Shown: piece by piece, positions 30,701 through 37,874 of the stretch | Position numbering within the stretch: the first letter of the stretch is position 1 | Layout of the letters: every line of letters starts with the position of its first letter | Origin: Bacteroidota bacterium | Lineage (GTDB): Bacteria; Bacteroidota; Bacteroidia; Flavobacteriales_F; PHOS-HE28 | Length of the DNA stretch: 48,934 nucleotides | Direction: 5' to 3' | NCBI GenBank assembly: GCA_029573495.1 | Contig: JAKQEI010000109.1 | Coordinates: forward strand, 1-48,934 | Program-made: the position numbers and the translations under genes | Notes under the pieces: generated by a model | The model's input: the letters and a program-made list of their open reading frames with translations, nothing else | Told to the model about the DNA's origin: nothing | The model's database searches: none

Positions 30701-33270
30701 GGTGCGGAGGGTTGTGCGATGGTCACGTTCTGGATCGCGCTGCAACCGCGGACATCCGTTATCGTGCACTGCCATGTGCCGGCGCCAAGACCGGTAGCGG
30801 TGGGTCCGGCCTGGACGGGAGAGGTGTTCCAGCTGTAGGTGTAAGGTGCGGTTCCACCCGAAGCGGACACGGTCGTGCTGCCGGTACTGTTCCCGTGGCA
30901 TGAGATGTTCGTTTGCGCACTGATGGCACTGCTCAGTGCAGCTGCCGGTTGGGTGATCGTCACACTTCGGTCCGTCGTGCAGCCATGGGCATCGGTCACC
31001 GAGCATGTCCACGTTCCGGCCGTCAGGCCAGTGGCGTTGGACGCGTTCTGGACCGGCGAAGTGTTCCAGCTGTAGGTGTAAGGTGCCGTACCACCGGTAG
31101 CACTGATGCCCGCACTGCCGTTCTGTCCGGCGTTGCACGACACGGGTGTTGAGGCGGTGAGCGATGTGCTCAAGGCGGCCGCCGGTCCATTGATGGTGAC
31201 GGTCGAAGTGCTCGTGCAGAGATATCCGTCCCTAACGGTCACAGCGTAGGTACCCGGAGCGAGACCGGTGGCGGTGGCCGAGTTCTGCACCGGAGTGGTG
31301 TTCCAACTGTAGGTATAGGGTTGTAGTCCACCGGTCGCCGAAGCGGTCGCCTCTCCGATGTTCACACCGAAGCAGCTGACGTGAACGACACCGCTGATGG
31401 AAGGGGTTATCGCGGTGGGTTCGGTCATCGTGAATGTCGCACTGTAAGTGCAGCCATTGGCGTCCGTCACGACAACTACGTACGTGCCAGCGCCAAGGCC
31501 GCTGAGGTTCTGGTCGGTCGAACTGTATCCGTTCGGCCCGGTCCATTGAACCCCGTACGGCGCCGTACCTCCACTGATGGCCAGTGTGAGCGTACCGGTG
31601 TTGCCGCCATGGCAGGCGATGTTCTCGCCGAAGGGTTGGATGGACGGCGTGAGGCTGCCGGTCAGTGGTGCCGGAGCGCTGACGTTGAACGTTTGTGTCC
31701 GGCTGCAACCGATCGCGTCCGAAACCGTGATGGTAAAGGATCCGGCGCCGATGCCGACCAGGTCCTCCGAGGTGGAGGTGAAGCCGTCCGGCCCTGTCCA
31801 GGCGAAGGCGTATGGCGGGATACCGCCTGTGGCGGTAAGGTTGAGGGCGCCATTGCTTTGACCATTGCACAGTGGTCGGGTGCTGGTCGCGCTCAGCAGG
31901 ATGTCGCTCACGCGCACCTGTCGCGTGATGGACTGGGTACAATTCCCTTCGTGCACCTGGACGGTGTAATCGGTGGTCGTGACCGGCTTGGCCCAGGTTT
32001 GGGATCCGTTCGGATCGCTGAGCGTGGTGTTCGGACTCCATTGATAGGTGCTGCCACCCGTGACGCTTAGTTGAACGGAATCACCCTGACATATCCGGGC
32101 AACGGCCGGGGACAGGGTGGCGATCAGTGTGTCATTGATATCGAACAGCAGGGAGTCCAGGTCCATGTTGGGACACAGTGGGTTCCCGAGGATGAATAGC
32201 AGGTTCTCCGTTGGTTCAGTGATGCCGTCAGCGATCGGGTCCACATCCACCGTGGCGGAGGTCTGGTTGGCGGGGATGGTGACGTGCTTCGCGACACTCG
32301 GAACCGGATCCCCGATCGTGGCGTAATCCGTTCCGTTCGTGGCGCTCCCGCGCAGGTGATAGGTCAGGTTCAACGCGGTCGGCTGTGCCACAGGTCGGCT
32401 GAAGCGCACCCAGCCGGGATTGCATCCTTCCACCATGTAGGGCGTGCCGTTCGCGGTGCCCTTGCTCATCACCACCTGATTGCTGCGGATCCGTTCGATG
32501 AAGACACCGCTGTCGAACTTCCGATCTGATGCGTCCGCCACCACGAGCTTCAGGTGGTATTGCTGGCAGGGTTGCACGATGGATTCCGCGTACAGGCCGC
32601 GGGTCATACCATCGTACTGGATGTGCTGCCCACCGGCGTTGTCGAAATAGTGTGCTTGGTTCGAACCATTGTTCACGTTGTTGATCGTGACGGCTTGATC
32701 CGTTCCAGGTATCAGGGCGATGTTGTGATCATTGCCGATGCCTGGATCACCCGTGATGCCTGGTCCACTGATGAAGAAGCCGAACACGTCATTGTACTGC
32801 GAACCGACCCACTCGTTGTACTCTTCACTGGCGAAGACGAAGTTGAACCGGAGGCTGTCCCCGCTCGGGATGATGTCGAATTCGAACAGACAGGCATCCC
32901 GGGTCGTACGACCCGTGACCACGTTCAGCATGGAGTTCCCGCTCGTTTGTGCCTGAAAGCTGGTGTTCTCCGCACTGTTCGGTCCGATCGCATTGGAGAT
33001 CGTTCCCGACGTGAGGAGCACGCCTTCAGGCAAACCGAGCACGTTGCCGCTGTAGGCGAACGTACCGTAACCGTTCGCGTGGCAGTTGATGACCGGGTTG
33101 GAGATGGTCACGCCCGTTCCGGCGATGGTCGTGGCGAGTTCCTGAAGGTCCGTCTGCGGTGCCACCGTTAATTGTGCCGATGCATCGGGTGCGACGGTGG
33201 AGAACAGCCCGAGAATGACGCCCGGTATCAGCAGTCGATAGGAGTGGGTTCGTTCCCTGGGCCGCATCAT
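24787..33270 (-). CDS. Giant SprB-like surface adhesin with type B T9SS sorting domain
   Basis: A 2827-residue secreted protein. Layout: signal peptide (1-32, ending DASAQ); choice-of-anchor-L domain (about 33-285, hallmark FNFVFASEEYNEWV at 141-154); Calx-beta-like domain (288-378); an Ig/PKD-like module (380-455); 28 SprB repeats (459-2740); and a type B (CHU_C) sorting domain (2741-2827, LAMPTAFSPNGDNDNERF...NRWGNVVYE). Each repeat has about 75-85 residues with the pattern SCxG..G...GGxxPY.Y.W...GL..GTY.V.VTDANGC. Family knowledge: SprB is the mobile gliding adhesin of Flavobacterium. Here it could serve adhesion or gliding; the gld genes are not in the window. It overlaps the upstream small gene by ATGA and the SprF-like gene by TGATG. 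Confidence 0.94.
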   Translation of the reverse strand: MMRPRERTHSYRLLIPGVILGLFSTVAPDASAQLTVAPQTDLQELATTIAGTGVTISNPVINCHANGYGTFAYSGNVLGLPEGVLLTSGTISNAIGPNSAENTSFQAQTSGNSMLNVVTGRTTRDACLFEFDIIPSGDSLRFNFVFASEEYNEWVGSQYNDVFGFFISGPGITGDPGIGNDHNIALIPGTDQAVTINNVNNGSNQAHYFDNAGGQHIQYDGMTRGLYAESIVQPCQQYHLKLVVADASDRKFDSGVFIERIRSNQVVMSKGTANGTPYMVEGCNPGWVRFSRPVAQPTALNLTYHLRGSATNGTDYATIGDPVPSVAKHVTIPANQTSATVDVDPIADGITEPTENLLFILGNPLCPNMDLDSLLFDINDTLIATLSPAVARICQGDSVQLSVTGGSTYQWSPNTTLSDPNGSQTWAKPVTTTDYTVQVHEGNCTQSITRQVRVSDILLSATSTRPLCNGQSNGALNLTATGGIPPYAFAWTGPDGFTSTSEDLVGIGAGSFTITVSDAIGCSRTQTFNVSAPAPLTGSLTPSIQPFGENIACHGGNTGTLTLAISGGTAPYGVQWTGPNGYSSTDQNLSGLGAGTYVVVVTDANGCTYSATFTMTEPTAITPSISGVVHVSCFGVNIGEATASATGGLQPYTYSWNTTPVQNSATATGLAPGTYAVTVRDGYLCTSTSTVTINGPAAALSTSLTASTPVSCNAGQNGSAGISATGGTAPYTYSWNTSPVQNASNATGLTAGTWTCSVTDAHGCTTDRSVTITQPAAALSSAISAQTNISCHGNSTGSTTVSASGGTAPYTYSWNTSPVQAGPTATGLGAGTWQCTITDVRGCSAIQNVTIAQPSAPLDASIAGQTAVSCHSGSDASATIIATGGTGPYTYAWNTMPAQNTATASNLGVGTKTCVVTDANGCQVQRNVVITQPASALSVTITGTTDVLCHGANTGGATALAEGGTPPYTYTWSSVPMQLGPQAVDLIAGQYGVQVTDANGCIATTSVNITQPAAEVDAFFETITHESCFGAHDGAATISVTGGSGSYLITWDTDPAATGPTVTGLAPGLYMVAVTDANGCDHTKHYPVTIIGASAPLAMNAVAADISCHGSNDGSIDLTVSGGNAPYSHIWTGPDAQTTGLEDIDGLSPGEYSLHLVDFYGCAKDTVITIVEPTALTFTGDVTTAACQGSATGAVDITATGGTVPYTYSWSGPGGYTADTEDLSSIGAGGYVLELTDANGCSVTEAFNVSQPGSLQLSATSTSHPGGWGVSCANANNGAIDLTVTGGTGPFTITWNGPAGFSASTEDISGLTSGSYHVSVDDANGCAAVLTHVITGPAVLAASLVPSVHGGTNISCSGANDGSINATITGGTTPYTYQWSGPNAFTAATEDIAGLAPGNYTLLVTDLNGCTTSVDRTLTGPASIVPSIITSNTPGGTSIGCAGASSGSIQLAVTGGTAPMAIQWTGPNGFSGSSASLSGLAAGTYSALITDANGCTANTQVELDEPAPIVINGTVSDHLGWAISCANGNDGSIDLTVTGGVGSPTFQWSGSNGFTASSEDIFGLGAANYTVVATDENGCTSTTSFSLSAPIQLTGSTTTAPISCAGADDGSIDLSVQGGTTPYTIGWNGPNGFASTDEDPSGLAPGNYMTSIIDANGCSTIAQAIVTAPAPLQIAHTTSLYASGDQIACAGGSDGSIALTLQGGTGIYSITWSNGAGFTADTAVIDGLDAGTYQVIVMDENGCTAQATIELAAPQPMDVAATLSEINGNNVTCAGAADGSIDLSIAGGAAPFTVSWNDGVISEDRTGLDPGTYDALITDANGCTSSVSYTLTAPATVEVNVTATTLSDGKNITCHGGADGQLEAAIQGGTAPYSITWTGPDLFNASTAVISGLVAGTYSLTVTDANGCSHASEHTLTQPAPLSVDLASVTYNGGYNIPCATLAIGVFNATVTGGTPAYTYAWTGPDGFTSDAEDLMSLVAGVYDLAVTDALGCTGSASATLTAPDELEVVIALTDFNGDQVSCAGDDGGIEVTVTGGAPAYQFEWIGPNGFSSQDEDLSDLGPGTYSLTVTDVNGCRNDSLLILGAPAPLHASFQQVSNPCADGLNGSIDLSITGGGSTYAVLWNGPDGFTSSDQDPVGLANGAYTVEITDDLGCSGMFTTELEGPLPLDAGPYVSFYGSYNLQCQGDSTGVIELNPTGGTAPYAIGISGPNGYQSQQAGNSGLLAGDYEVHITDASGCTTDTLITLTEPLDGVSAELTLSVYPSGTNVSCFGASDGSIDATITGGSGPYTFSWRGPDEIEFSTEDVTGLPAGDYNYELVVTDANNCSFFTVVTLSQPDSVLSTTTSVAGYNGSGTSCHGTSDGAIDLTITGGNGGYAQSWSGPDGFSSTLEDLSGLAAGTYTVTATDMNGCTSVDVVDIISPVPVLPTLNTSNFPGGSEISCANAADGSIETIVTGGTQPFIYAWSGPNGLSSTDPMITGLGPGDYCVVITDANGCEAQDCSTLEAPLALDATTSATSAACAGDNGTVDLTVTGGSGPFQYEWDNGASTEDLAGLAPGELNVVITDANGCTVQASAIIIGSPLLEAEATISATPCHGEAAGAVDLTVSSGTAPFNITWSHGATTEDLDGLSAGSYTVSIVDAAGCTFQGTYEVQQPAAITFDTLVSSHASGYNVSAFGAQDGSIANAVSGGSAPYLFAWSNGATTESIAGLAAGTYSLMVTDANGCTATLMVEINEPSDLAMPTAFSPNGDNDNERFVVRGIEAYPKNLFTVVNRWGNVVYERPDYHNEWAGESNQSGQLPNGTYFVILSINDGSRTLQGYVDLRR
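25051..31896 (-). repeat. 28 tandem SprB repeat units within the adhesin gene
   Basis: In-frame degenerate repeats of about 225-255 nt. Two subtypes are visible: units of the W-(T/S)GP-(D/N)GF type, and a block (units 3-7, about 30226-31412) of the YSWNTSPVQ type. Some copies share exact DNA, for example a 26-nt identity at 30824-30849 and 31061-31086, 237 nt (79 codons) apart, which points to unit duplication. Confidence 0.9.
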
Positions 33271-33623
33271 CGGTCACGGACTTGTGCACAGGCCGCTTCC
33301 GCCTGGGCGATCGTTGCAGGATGTTCACTGCGTCGAAGCACGAGCGAACGCTCGGTCACCAGTTCGCGGCAGCGCTGTTCGAGTCGGGTCCGGCTGGTGC
33401 CATCAATTCCTTCAAGCACCAGGATCCCGGCCGGAACACAGGCGAAAGCGATCCGGGCTTCACCGGACGTCGCGAGGGTCCTTGTCATGGCATCACGGTG
33501 GTCGCTGGTCAGGCCATCCAGCTGGAGGACGATGCGTTCCGGCTGTTGTGCCTGCGCGAATGAGCAGCACGGTGCGATCCAGAGGATCCATAGCGCAGAA
33601 CGAAGGAGGAGGGCGTTGTTCAT
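33267..33623 (-). CDS. Small secreted protein heading the adhesin operon, possible HMA-like fold
   Basis: A 118-residue protein with a signal peptide (LLRSALWILWIAPCCSFAQA). The mature part reads RIVLQLDGLTSDHRDAMTRT, then RIAFACVPAGILVLEGIDG and a second helix TRLEQRCRELV. The strand-helix-strand-strand-helix order and G-(L/M)-T spacing resemble heavy-metal-associated (ferredoxin-like) domains. The metal CxxC is replaced (SDHR), so metal binding is doubtful. Its stop overlaps the adhesin start (ATGA, 33267-33270), so it is translated with the adhesin cassette; a role in export or assembly is inference. Function unknown. Confidence 0.8.
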   Translation of the reverse strand: MNNALLLRSALWILWIAPCCSFAQAQQPERIVLQLDGLTSDHRDAMTRTLATSGEARIAFACVPAGILVLEGIDGTSRTRLEQRCRELVTERSLVLRRSEHPATIAQAEAACAQVRDR

Positions 33624-33781
33624 GTCGGATCGGGCCTGGCACCAGTGGTCGAGTGGTCCACAAGCGCTCCTTCCGGAACGGCCCGTCGCGTTTATACCCT
33701 CGATCGATGAGAAAGGTTATACAGCGGACCAACGGCTGGTGATGACCGATAGGGTGGCCAGCCAGTGGAGGTGGCCAGCGT
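33624..33781 (-). other. Spacer upstream of the adhesin operon
   Basis: This 158-nt stretch must hold the rlmB 3' end signals and any promoter of the adhesin operon. I see no exact TAnnTTTG on the minus strand. A 10-bp direct repeat GGTGGCCAGC occurs at 33753-33762 and 33770-33779. No gene is supported here. Confidence 0.4.
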
Positions 33782-34525
33782 CTACGGGCGACCTGGTCGC
33801 TGGCTGAGCGCCGCGTGGAGGATGATCCCCGTGGCCACGGATACGTTGAGGGAACCGATGGATCCGGCCATGGGTATCCGTACGAGTTCGTCCGCCATGC
33901 GCAATACCGCATCACTGATGCCCTCATCCTCCGCGCCCATGACGATGACCAAGGGCCCCGTGAGGTCACTGGCGGACAATTCGGTCGATCCTTTCTCGGT
34001 ACACGCGACGATACGCAGGCCATTGTCGCGCGCAGCATGTAGTCCGTCCGTGAGCCGTGATACCCGGCAGACGGGCTTCCTCAGCAGGGCACCGGCTGAG
34101 CTCTTCACCGCATCGGGGCCGAGCCGGGCCGTCCCCATCTTCGGAACGAGGAGGGCGTGCACCCCGAAACACTCCGCACTGCGTGCGATGGCACCCATGT
34201 TACGCACGTCGGTCACGCTGTCCAGCGCCAGGATCAAGGGCGTTTCCGCGTTCTCGTAAGCCCGGGTGATCACCTCGTTCAGGTCCTGCTCCTCCACCTG
34301 GCTCAGAAAGGCGATCACTCCCTGATGCTCGGTGCGGGTGAGGCGGTCCAGCTTCTCGACAGGGACCGGTTGCCAGGGGATCTGCCGGTCCATGGCCAGC
34401 TGCCGGATCTCGCGGATCCCATCACCGCCGGCTTCCCGGCGGATCATCAGCTTCTCGATGTTCTTGCCGGCGCGCAGAGCCTCGATCACCGGCCATACAC
34501 CACATACCATGTCGTTCGCTGCCAT
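33782..34525 (-). CDS. rlmB: RlmB-type 23S rRNA 2'-O-methyltransferase (TrmH/SpoU family)
   Basis: Predicted AdoMet-dependent methyltransferase that modifies a guanosine ribose of 23S rRNA (G2251 in Escherichia coli). The 247-residue protein has an N-terminal substrate-binding domain (MVCGVWPVIEALRAGKNIEK) and the three SPOUT motifs: VRNMGAIARSAECFG, VIVMGAEDEGIS and IPMAGSIGSLNVSVATGI. Exact target is by family homology; other TrmH members cannot be excluded. A near-consensus -7 box (CACCTTTG, 34530-34537) lies 4 nt before the ATG. Confidence 0.9.
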   Translation of the reverse strand: MAANDMVCGVWPVIEALRAGKNIEKLMIRREAGGDGIREIRQLAMDRQIPWQPVPVEKLDRLTRTEHQGVIAFLSQVEEQDLNEVITRAYENAETPLILALDSVTDVRNMGAIARSAECFGVHALLVPKMGTARLGPDAVKSSAGALLRKPVCRVSRLTDGLHAARDNGLRIVACTEKGSTELSASDLTGPLVIVMGAEDEGISDAVLRMADELVRIPMAGSIGSLNVSVATGIILHAALSQRPGRP

Positions 34526-34529
34526 GGTG

Positions 34530-34537
34530 CAAAGGTG
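34530..34537 (-). promoter_or_regulatory. Near-consensus -7 box abutting rlmB
   Basis: CACCTTTG on the minus strand (one mismatch to TAnnTTTG), separated by 4 nt from ATG 34525. It belongs to a group of similar boxes found directly before start codons on this strand. Confidence 0.35.
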
Positions 34538-34578
34538 GTGCTTCGCTGTTGACCGTGAGGCCCCTTTCGAAAGCGGGG

Positions 34579-35859
34579 TCAGTTATGGTATACGCGTCCG
34601 TTCCGCCAGCTCTCCACATTGCGGTACCAAGCGCCTTTCAGCAGCGGGTCCCGTTCCAGCACGAGGTCGTTCATGTCGGTGGACCCATCGCGTCGCTTGA
34701 AGTTGAACACCAGGCTCATCAGGTTGTTCTCCTCGCCGTAGATCCAGGTCTCACCGAGATCCGTCTTGTAGATCGATGTTGGCACGCCGAAGATGATGTG
34801 CACGAGCCCACGGTCCGTGCGCCAGCCTTCCACTTCGGAGGTGAAGTGGCGGTTCGCGTTCTCCACCCGACCATAGTAGATCCGAATGGCTTCGCGGCCG
34901 CGTTCCCGGTCACCGGCCGCATCGATCCAGAACCTCTCGATCGCCTTGCGCACATCGTCGCTACGCAAGATCCTGTCATACTCCTGGTTCGAGGTGATGT
35001 AGCGAAGCGGTTTCAACAGGTCATCCGTGCTGGTCACGATCGGATAGGCCTCGGTCACGGAGTAGAGCGAATAAGCCGGAACAGCGGAGGTGTCCGAGAA
35101 GACACGGTATGCGCCGGGTCGTGCAAGGTCCAGCTTGAATTGGCCGTTCGCATCCACCGACACGCGGAACGTGGAATCAGCCGGCGCGTTGATCGCGGGA
35201 TCCATCGGTGCGACGGAGGCGAACACGGGTGCGGGAAGCGCGGTCCGTGCAGGATGATGGCGTACGATCAACTCCTTCCCCGTACAGACCTCACACCGAA
35301 CACGGACGGTTCCACCCTTGAAATGGTCGGTGAAGTAGGGCAGGCCATGGCTCGTGTCGACAGGCATGAAGTGCTGATCGGTGAGGCCGGCCGCACGCTC
35401 CACCCGCAGGAATACGGCACTTTCCAGATCCCTGTTCAGGTCGTGGGCCACCACTTTGAGAATGAAGGGACGTTGATGGGCATGGCGCAGGTCCATGCTC
35501 CCGATCAGGTCCTTCTCCTCCGTGGGCTCGGGGCTCGGATCATCGATCAGGGTGCTCGCACTATCCAGGGGGGCCTTTGCACCGAACGAATCATACGCCT
35601 CGTAATGGACCCGCACCTTCGCATGGAAGGGACCACCCGTGCCATCGCTCTTGTAGAGCAGGTCCGCGGTGTTCAGCTTGAAGTAGATCCGCGATCGCTC
35701 ATCGCCGAGGTGATGGACCCGGGCCAGCAAGGGCATCTGTGCGCTTCCCTTCCCGTAGATGTAGGCCAGGTTGTCGCGCCGGCTCAACGGGACGGAGGAG
35801 GAGCACGCCACCAGCACTGCCATGACCCCGATCATCGAACCATGCTTCCACCTTTTCAT
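34579..35859 (-). CDS. GWxTD domain-containing lipoprotein
   Basis: A 426-residue exported protein with a probable lipobox near residue 19 (VMAVLVACSSSVPL). The C-terminal third carries the GWxTD domain: RKAIERFWIDAAGD, then YYGRVENANRHFTSEVEGWR-TDRG and the VHIIFGVPTSIYK segment. The middle is beta-rich. The family is widespread in Bacteroidota and has no established function. Its start overlaps the rmuC stop by ATGA (35856-35859), so the two are co-transcribed, though no functional link is known to me. Confidence 0.88.
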   Translation of the reverse strand: MKRWKHGSMIGVMAVLVACSSSVPLSRRDNLAYIYGKGSAQMPLLARVHHLGDERSRIYFKLNTADLLYKSDGTGGPFHAKVRVHYEAYDSFGAKAPLDSASTLIDDPSPEPTEEKDLIGSMDLRHAHQRPFILKVVAHDLNRDLESAVFLRVERAAGLTDQHFMPVDTSHGLPYFTDHFKGGTVRVRCEVCTGKELIVRHHPARTALPAPVFASVAPMDPAINAPADSTFRVSVDANGQFKLDLARPGAYRVFSDTSAVPAYSLYSVTEAYPIVTSTDDLLKPLRYITSNQEYDRILRSDDVRKAIERFWIDAAGDRERGREAIRIYYGRVENANRHFTSEVEGWRTDRGLVHIIFGVPTSIYKTDLGETWIYGEENNLMSLVFNFKRRDGSTDMNDLVLERDPLLKGAWYRNVESWRNGRVYHN

Positions 35860-37181
35860 TCCAAGTGTCCGCTTGTGGGTTCCAACGCCCGTTCCAGCAG
35901 TTTCGCGTGCAGCGCTTTGTTCGTTTTGGCGCCAAGGTCCTTGAGCATCTCCACCTGTCGGACGAGGTTGCCCGGTCCTTCGCTCAGTTTCCCCAGCGCC
36001 TTCTCGTAGCTGTCGTTCGCCTCCTTCACATGCTTCCCGATGCGACCCAGGTCCTCGGTGAAGCCCACGAACTTCTCGTACAAGGCACCGGCCCGTTCAG
36101 CGATGGCAACATGGTTCCTTGCGATGCGTTCGTTCTTCCAGATGCCGTGGATGGTGCGAAGCGTGGCCATCAGGGTGCTGTGCGTCACCATCACCACCTG
36201 TCGGTCATAGGCTTCCTGGAAGATCTCCGGTCGTTGTCGCAATGCGAGCAGGAAGGCCGGCTCGATCGGCACGAACATGAGCACGAAGTCCACGCTTTGG
36301 ATGCCATAGAGCTTGCTGTAGTCCTTCTCGCCAAGGCCTTTGGCGTGCGCACGCAGGCTGTCCACATGTTGTTTGAGCAGCCGTTCCCGTTCGGCTTCGT
36401 CCGTGCTCGCAGCGAAACGGTCATAGTGCACCAGGGATACCTTGGAATCGATCACCAGGTGCTTGTCATCCGGTAGGAACACCACCGCATCGGGCCGCAA
36501 TCGGGAACCATCGCTCAGGGTGGTGCTTTCCTGCATGCTGAATTCCTGACCCTTCACCAGGCCCGACCCCTCCAGCAGTTTTTCCAGCAGCATCTCACCC
36601 CAGGCCCCTTGCGCCTGCGTGTCACCCTTCAAGGCTCGGGTCAGGTTGTCCGCGTCCTGGCTCAGACGCTGGTTCTGCTCCACCAGTCGGGCCACTTCGC
36701 TCTTCAGCAGGTGCCGTTCCTTGCCCTCGCTCTCGTAGGCTTCGCGCACTTGTTTCTCGAAGTCGCGGATACGGTCGTGCAGTGGCCGTAGTATCGTGTC
36801 CAGCTTCTCGTGCTGTTGCTGGTTCAACTCCTTTCCACGTTCGGCGAGCAGGCGGTTCGCGATGTTCTCGAACTCGACGGTCATCCGTCGCTGCGCTTCC
36901 TCCAATTCCTCCTGCTGATGGTCCAGCTTCTCCTGAAGACCCCTGCTGCGCTCCGTTTCGGCCGCCAGCAGGGCATTGAGATCCATCGCTTCGCGCATCC
37001 GCTGCTGACCTTCGTTCACCAGTTCAGTCGATCGCCGTTCCCATTCCGCTCGCTCCTGTGCATGCTGCTCGCGGAGGATCCGTAGGACACCGCTGTCCTT
37101 TCCACGCAGGTACCAGAGGCAAAGCAATGCCCCTCCGATCACACCGATCGCCAGGCCGAGCAGGAGTGCCGTGGTGTCCAT
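35856..37181 (-). CDS. rmuC: RmuC-family DNA recombination protein
   Basis: A 441-residue protein with one N-terminal membrane anchor (TTALLLGLAIGVIGGALLCL), a long coiled coil (about 35-190), and the RmuC nuclease-like domain with LRPDAVVFLPDDKHLVIDSK, FVPIEPAFLLAL and SGLVKGQEFSMQ. RmuC limits inversions and DNA rearrangement in Escherichia coli; the mechanism is not fully settled. I chose ATG 37181 because it starts directly before the membrane segment and a box TACCTTCG (37187-37194) lies 5 nt upstream; an in-frame start at 37250 would add 23 polar residues. Confidence 0.9.
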   Translation of the reverse strand: MDTTALLLGLAIGVIGGALLCLWYLRGKDSGVLRILREQHAQERAEWERRSTELVNEGQQRMREAMDLNALLAAETERSRGLQEKLDHQQEELEEAQRRMTVEFENIANRLLAERGKELNQQQHEKLDTILRPLHDRIRDFEKQVREAYESEGKERHLLKSEVARLVEQNQRLSQDADNLTRALKGDTQAQGAWGEMLLEKLLEGSGLVKGQEFSMQESTTLSDGSRLRPDAVVFLPDDKHLVIDSKVSLVHYDRFAASTDEAERERLLKQHVDSLRAHAKGLGEKDYSKLYGIQSVDFVLMFVPIEPAFLLALRQRPEIFQEAYDRQVVMVTHSTLMATLRTIHGIWKNERIARNHVAIAERAGALYEKFVGFTEDLGRIGKHVKEANDSYEKALGKLSEGPGNLVRQVEMLKDLGAKTNKALHAKLLERALEPTSGHLE

Positions 37182-37186
37182 TGGCA

Positions 37187-37194
37187 CGAAGGTA
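37187..37194 (-). promoter_or_regulatory. Near-consensus -7 box abutting rmuC
   Basis: TACCTTCG on the minus strand, one mismatch to TAnnTTTG, 5 nt before ATG 37181. It supports the shorter rmuC start. Confidence 0.35.
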
Positions 37195-37261
37195 CGCAGG
37201 CCATGCGCGCCTCGCTCCTCGTCAGTGACCGCGATGGAACGGGCTTCCAACAGGGAACATC

Positions 37262-37870
37262 TCAGTTGTCCAGGATCACCACCAAGGTGCCGATGGATAC
37301 CTGGTCATAGAGCTTGATGACATCCGCATTCCGCATGCGTACGCAACCCATGGAACTGGCGGTTCCCACGCTCTTCTCGTTGGCGGTTCCATGGATGTAT
37401 ATGTAGCGCGCGTGACTGTCCACCGACCCTCCTTGGTTCAAGCCTGGTTCAAGACCTTCCAGCCAGAGGATGCGGGAGGTGATCCAATCCTTGTCCACGC
37501 CCGCGAAGTCCGGATCCGCGAGCGCCCCGGTGAACACACGGTCCTTCAGGATGCCGAGCGCGGGAACCCCGTCGCCGTACTTCTCGCTCACACGATGCAG
37601 CCCGGTGGGGGTGCACCAGCTTCCGTCCTCGGATCCGAGCCCGGCCTTGGCCGTGGCCACCGGATAGGAGCGGATCAATTGCCCACCATGCACGTGGAAC
37701 AATCGTTGCCGCTTCACGGAGACATAGAGCACATCGCCGGTGAATCCATGCTCCGGATAGCGCGCCTGCAGGTATTCCAGCAACATGTCCACCAGGCCCT
37801 GGTGCGGACCTCCGGCGTAGGCGAGGAGGCCGCGGAGAAGAAGCGCCATGAATAGGCCGGAGCGCCGCAT
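37262..37870 (-). CDS. L,D-transpeptidase (YkuD-family) with Met in place of the motif His
   Basis: Periplasmic enzyme expected to cross-link or modify peptidoglycan. Signal peptide MRRSGLFMALLLRGLLAYAG, then DVLYVSVKRQRLFHVHGGQ, the TPTGLHRVSEKYGDG segment and the active site IHGTANEK...SSMGCVRMRNADVIKLYD. The nucleophile Cys and the upstream His are present, but the usual SHGC reads SMGC. With ATG 37870 it has 202 residues. An alternative ATG at 37921 lies 3 nt after the stop of the BamA-like gene and would add 17 residues; a box TATCTTCG (37875-37882) favours the shorter form. Confidence 0.87.
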   Translation of the reverse strand: MRRSGLFMALLLRGLLAYAGGPHQGLVDMLLEYLQARYPEHGFTGDVLYVSVKRQRLFHVHGGQLIRSYPVATAKAGLGSEDGSWCTPTGLHRVSEKYGDGVPALGILKDRVFTGALADPDFAGVDKDWITSRILWLEGLEPGLNQGGSVDSHARYIYIHGTANEKSVGTASSMGCVRMRNADVIKLYDQVSIGTLVVILDN

Positions 37871-37874
37871 GTAT

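Noticed and set aside
24787..33270. Many plus-strand open frames and a CRISPR-like periodicity inside the adhesin gene
   Set aside because: Period of about 225-255 nt follows the protein repeat and copies are degenerate; there are no short identical repeats with unique spacers.
34549..36009. 486-residue plus-strand open frame opposite the GWxTD gene
   Set aside because: Shadow frame; the minus-strand product has a recognisable lipobox and GWxTD domain.
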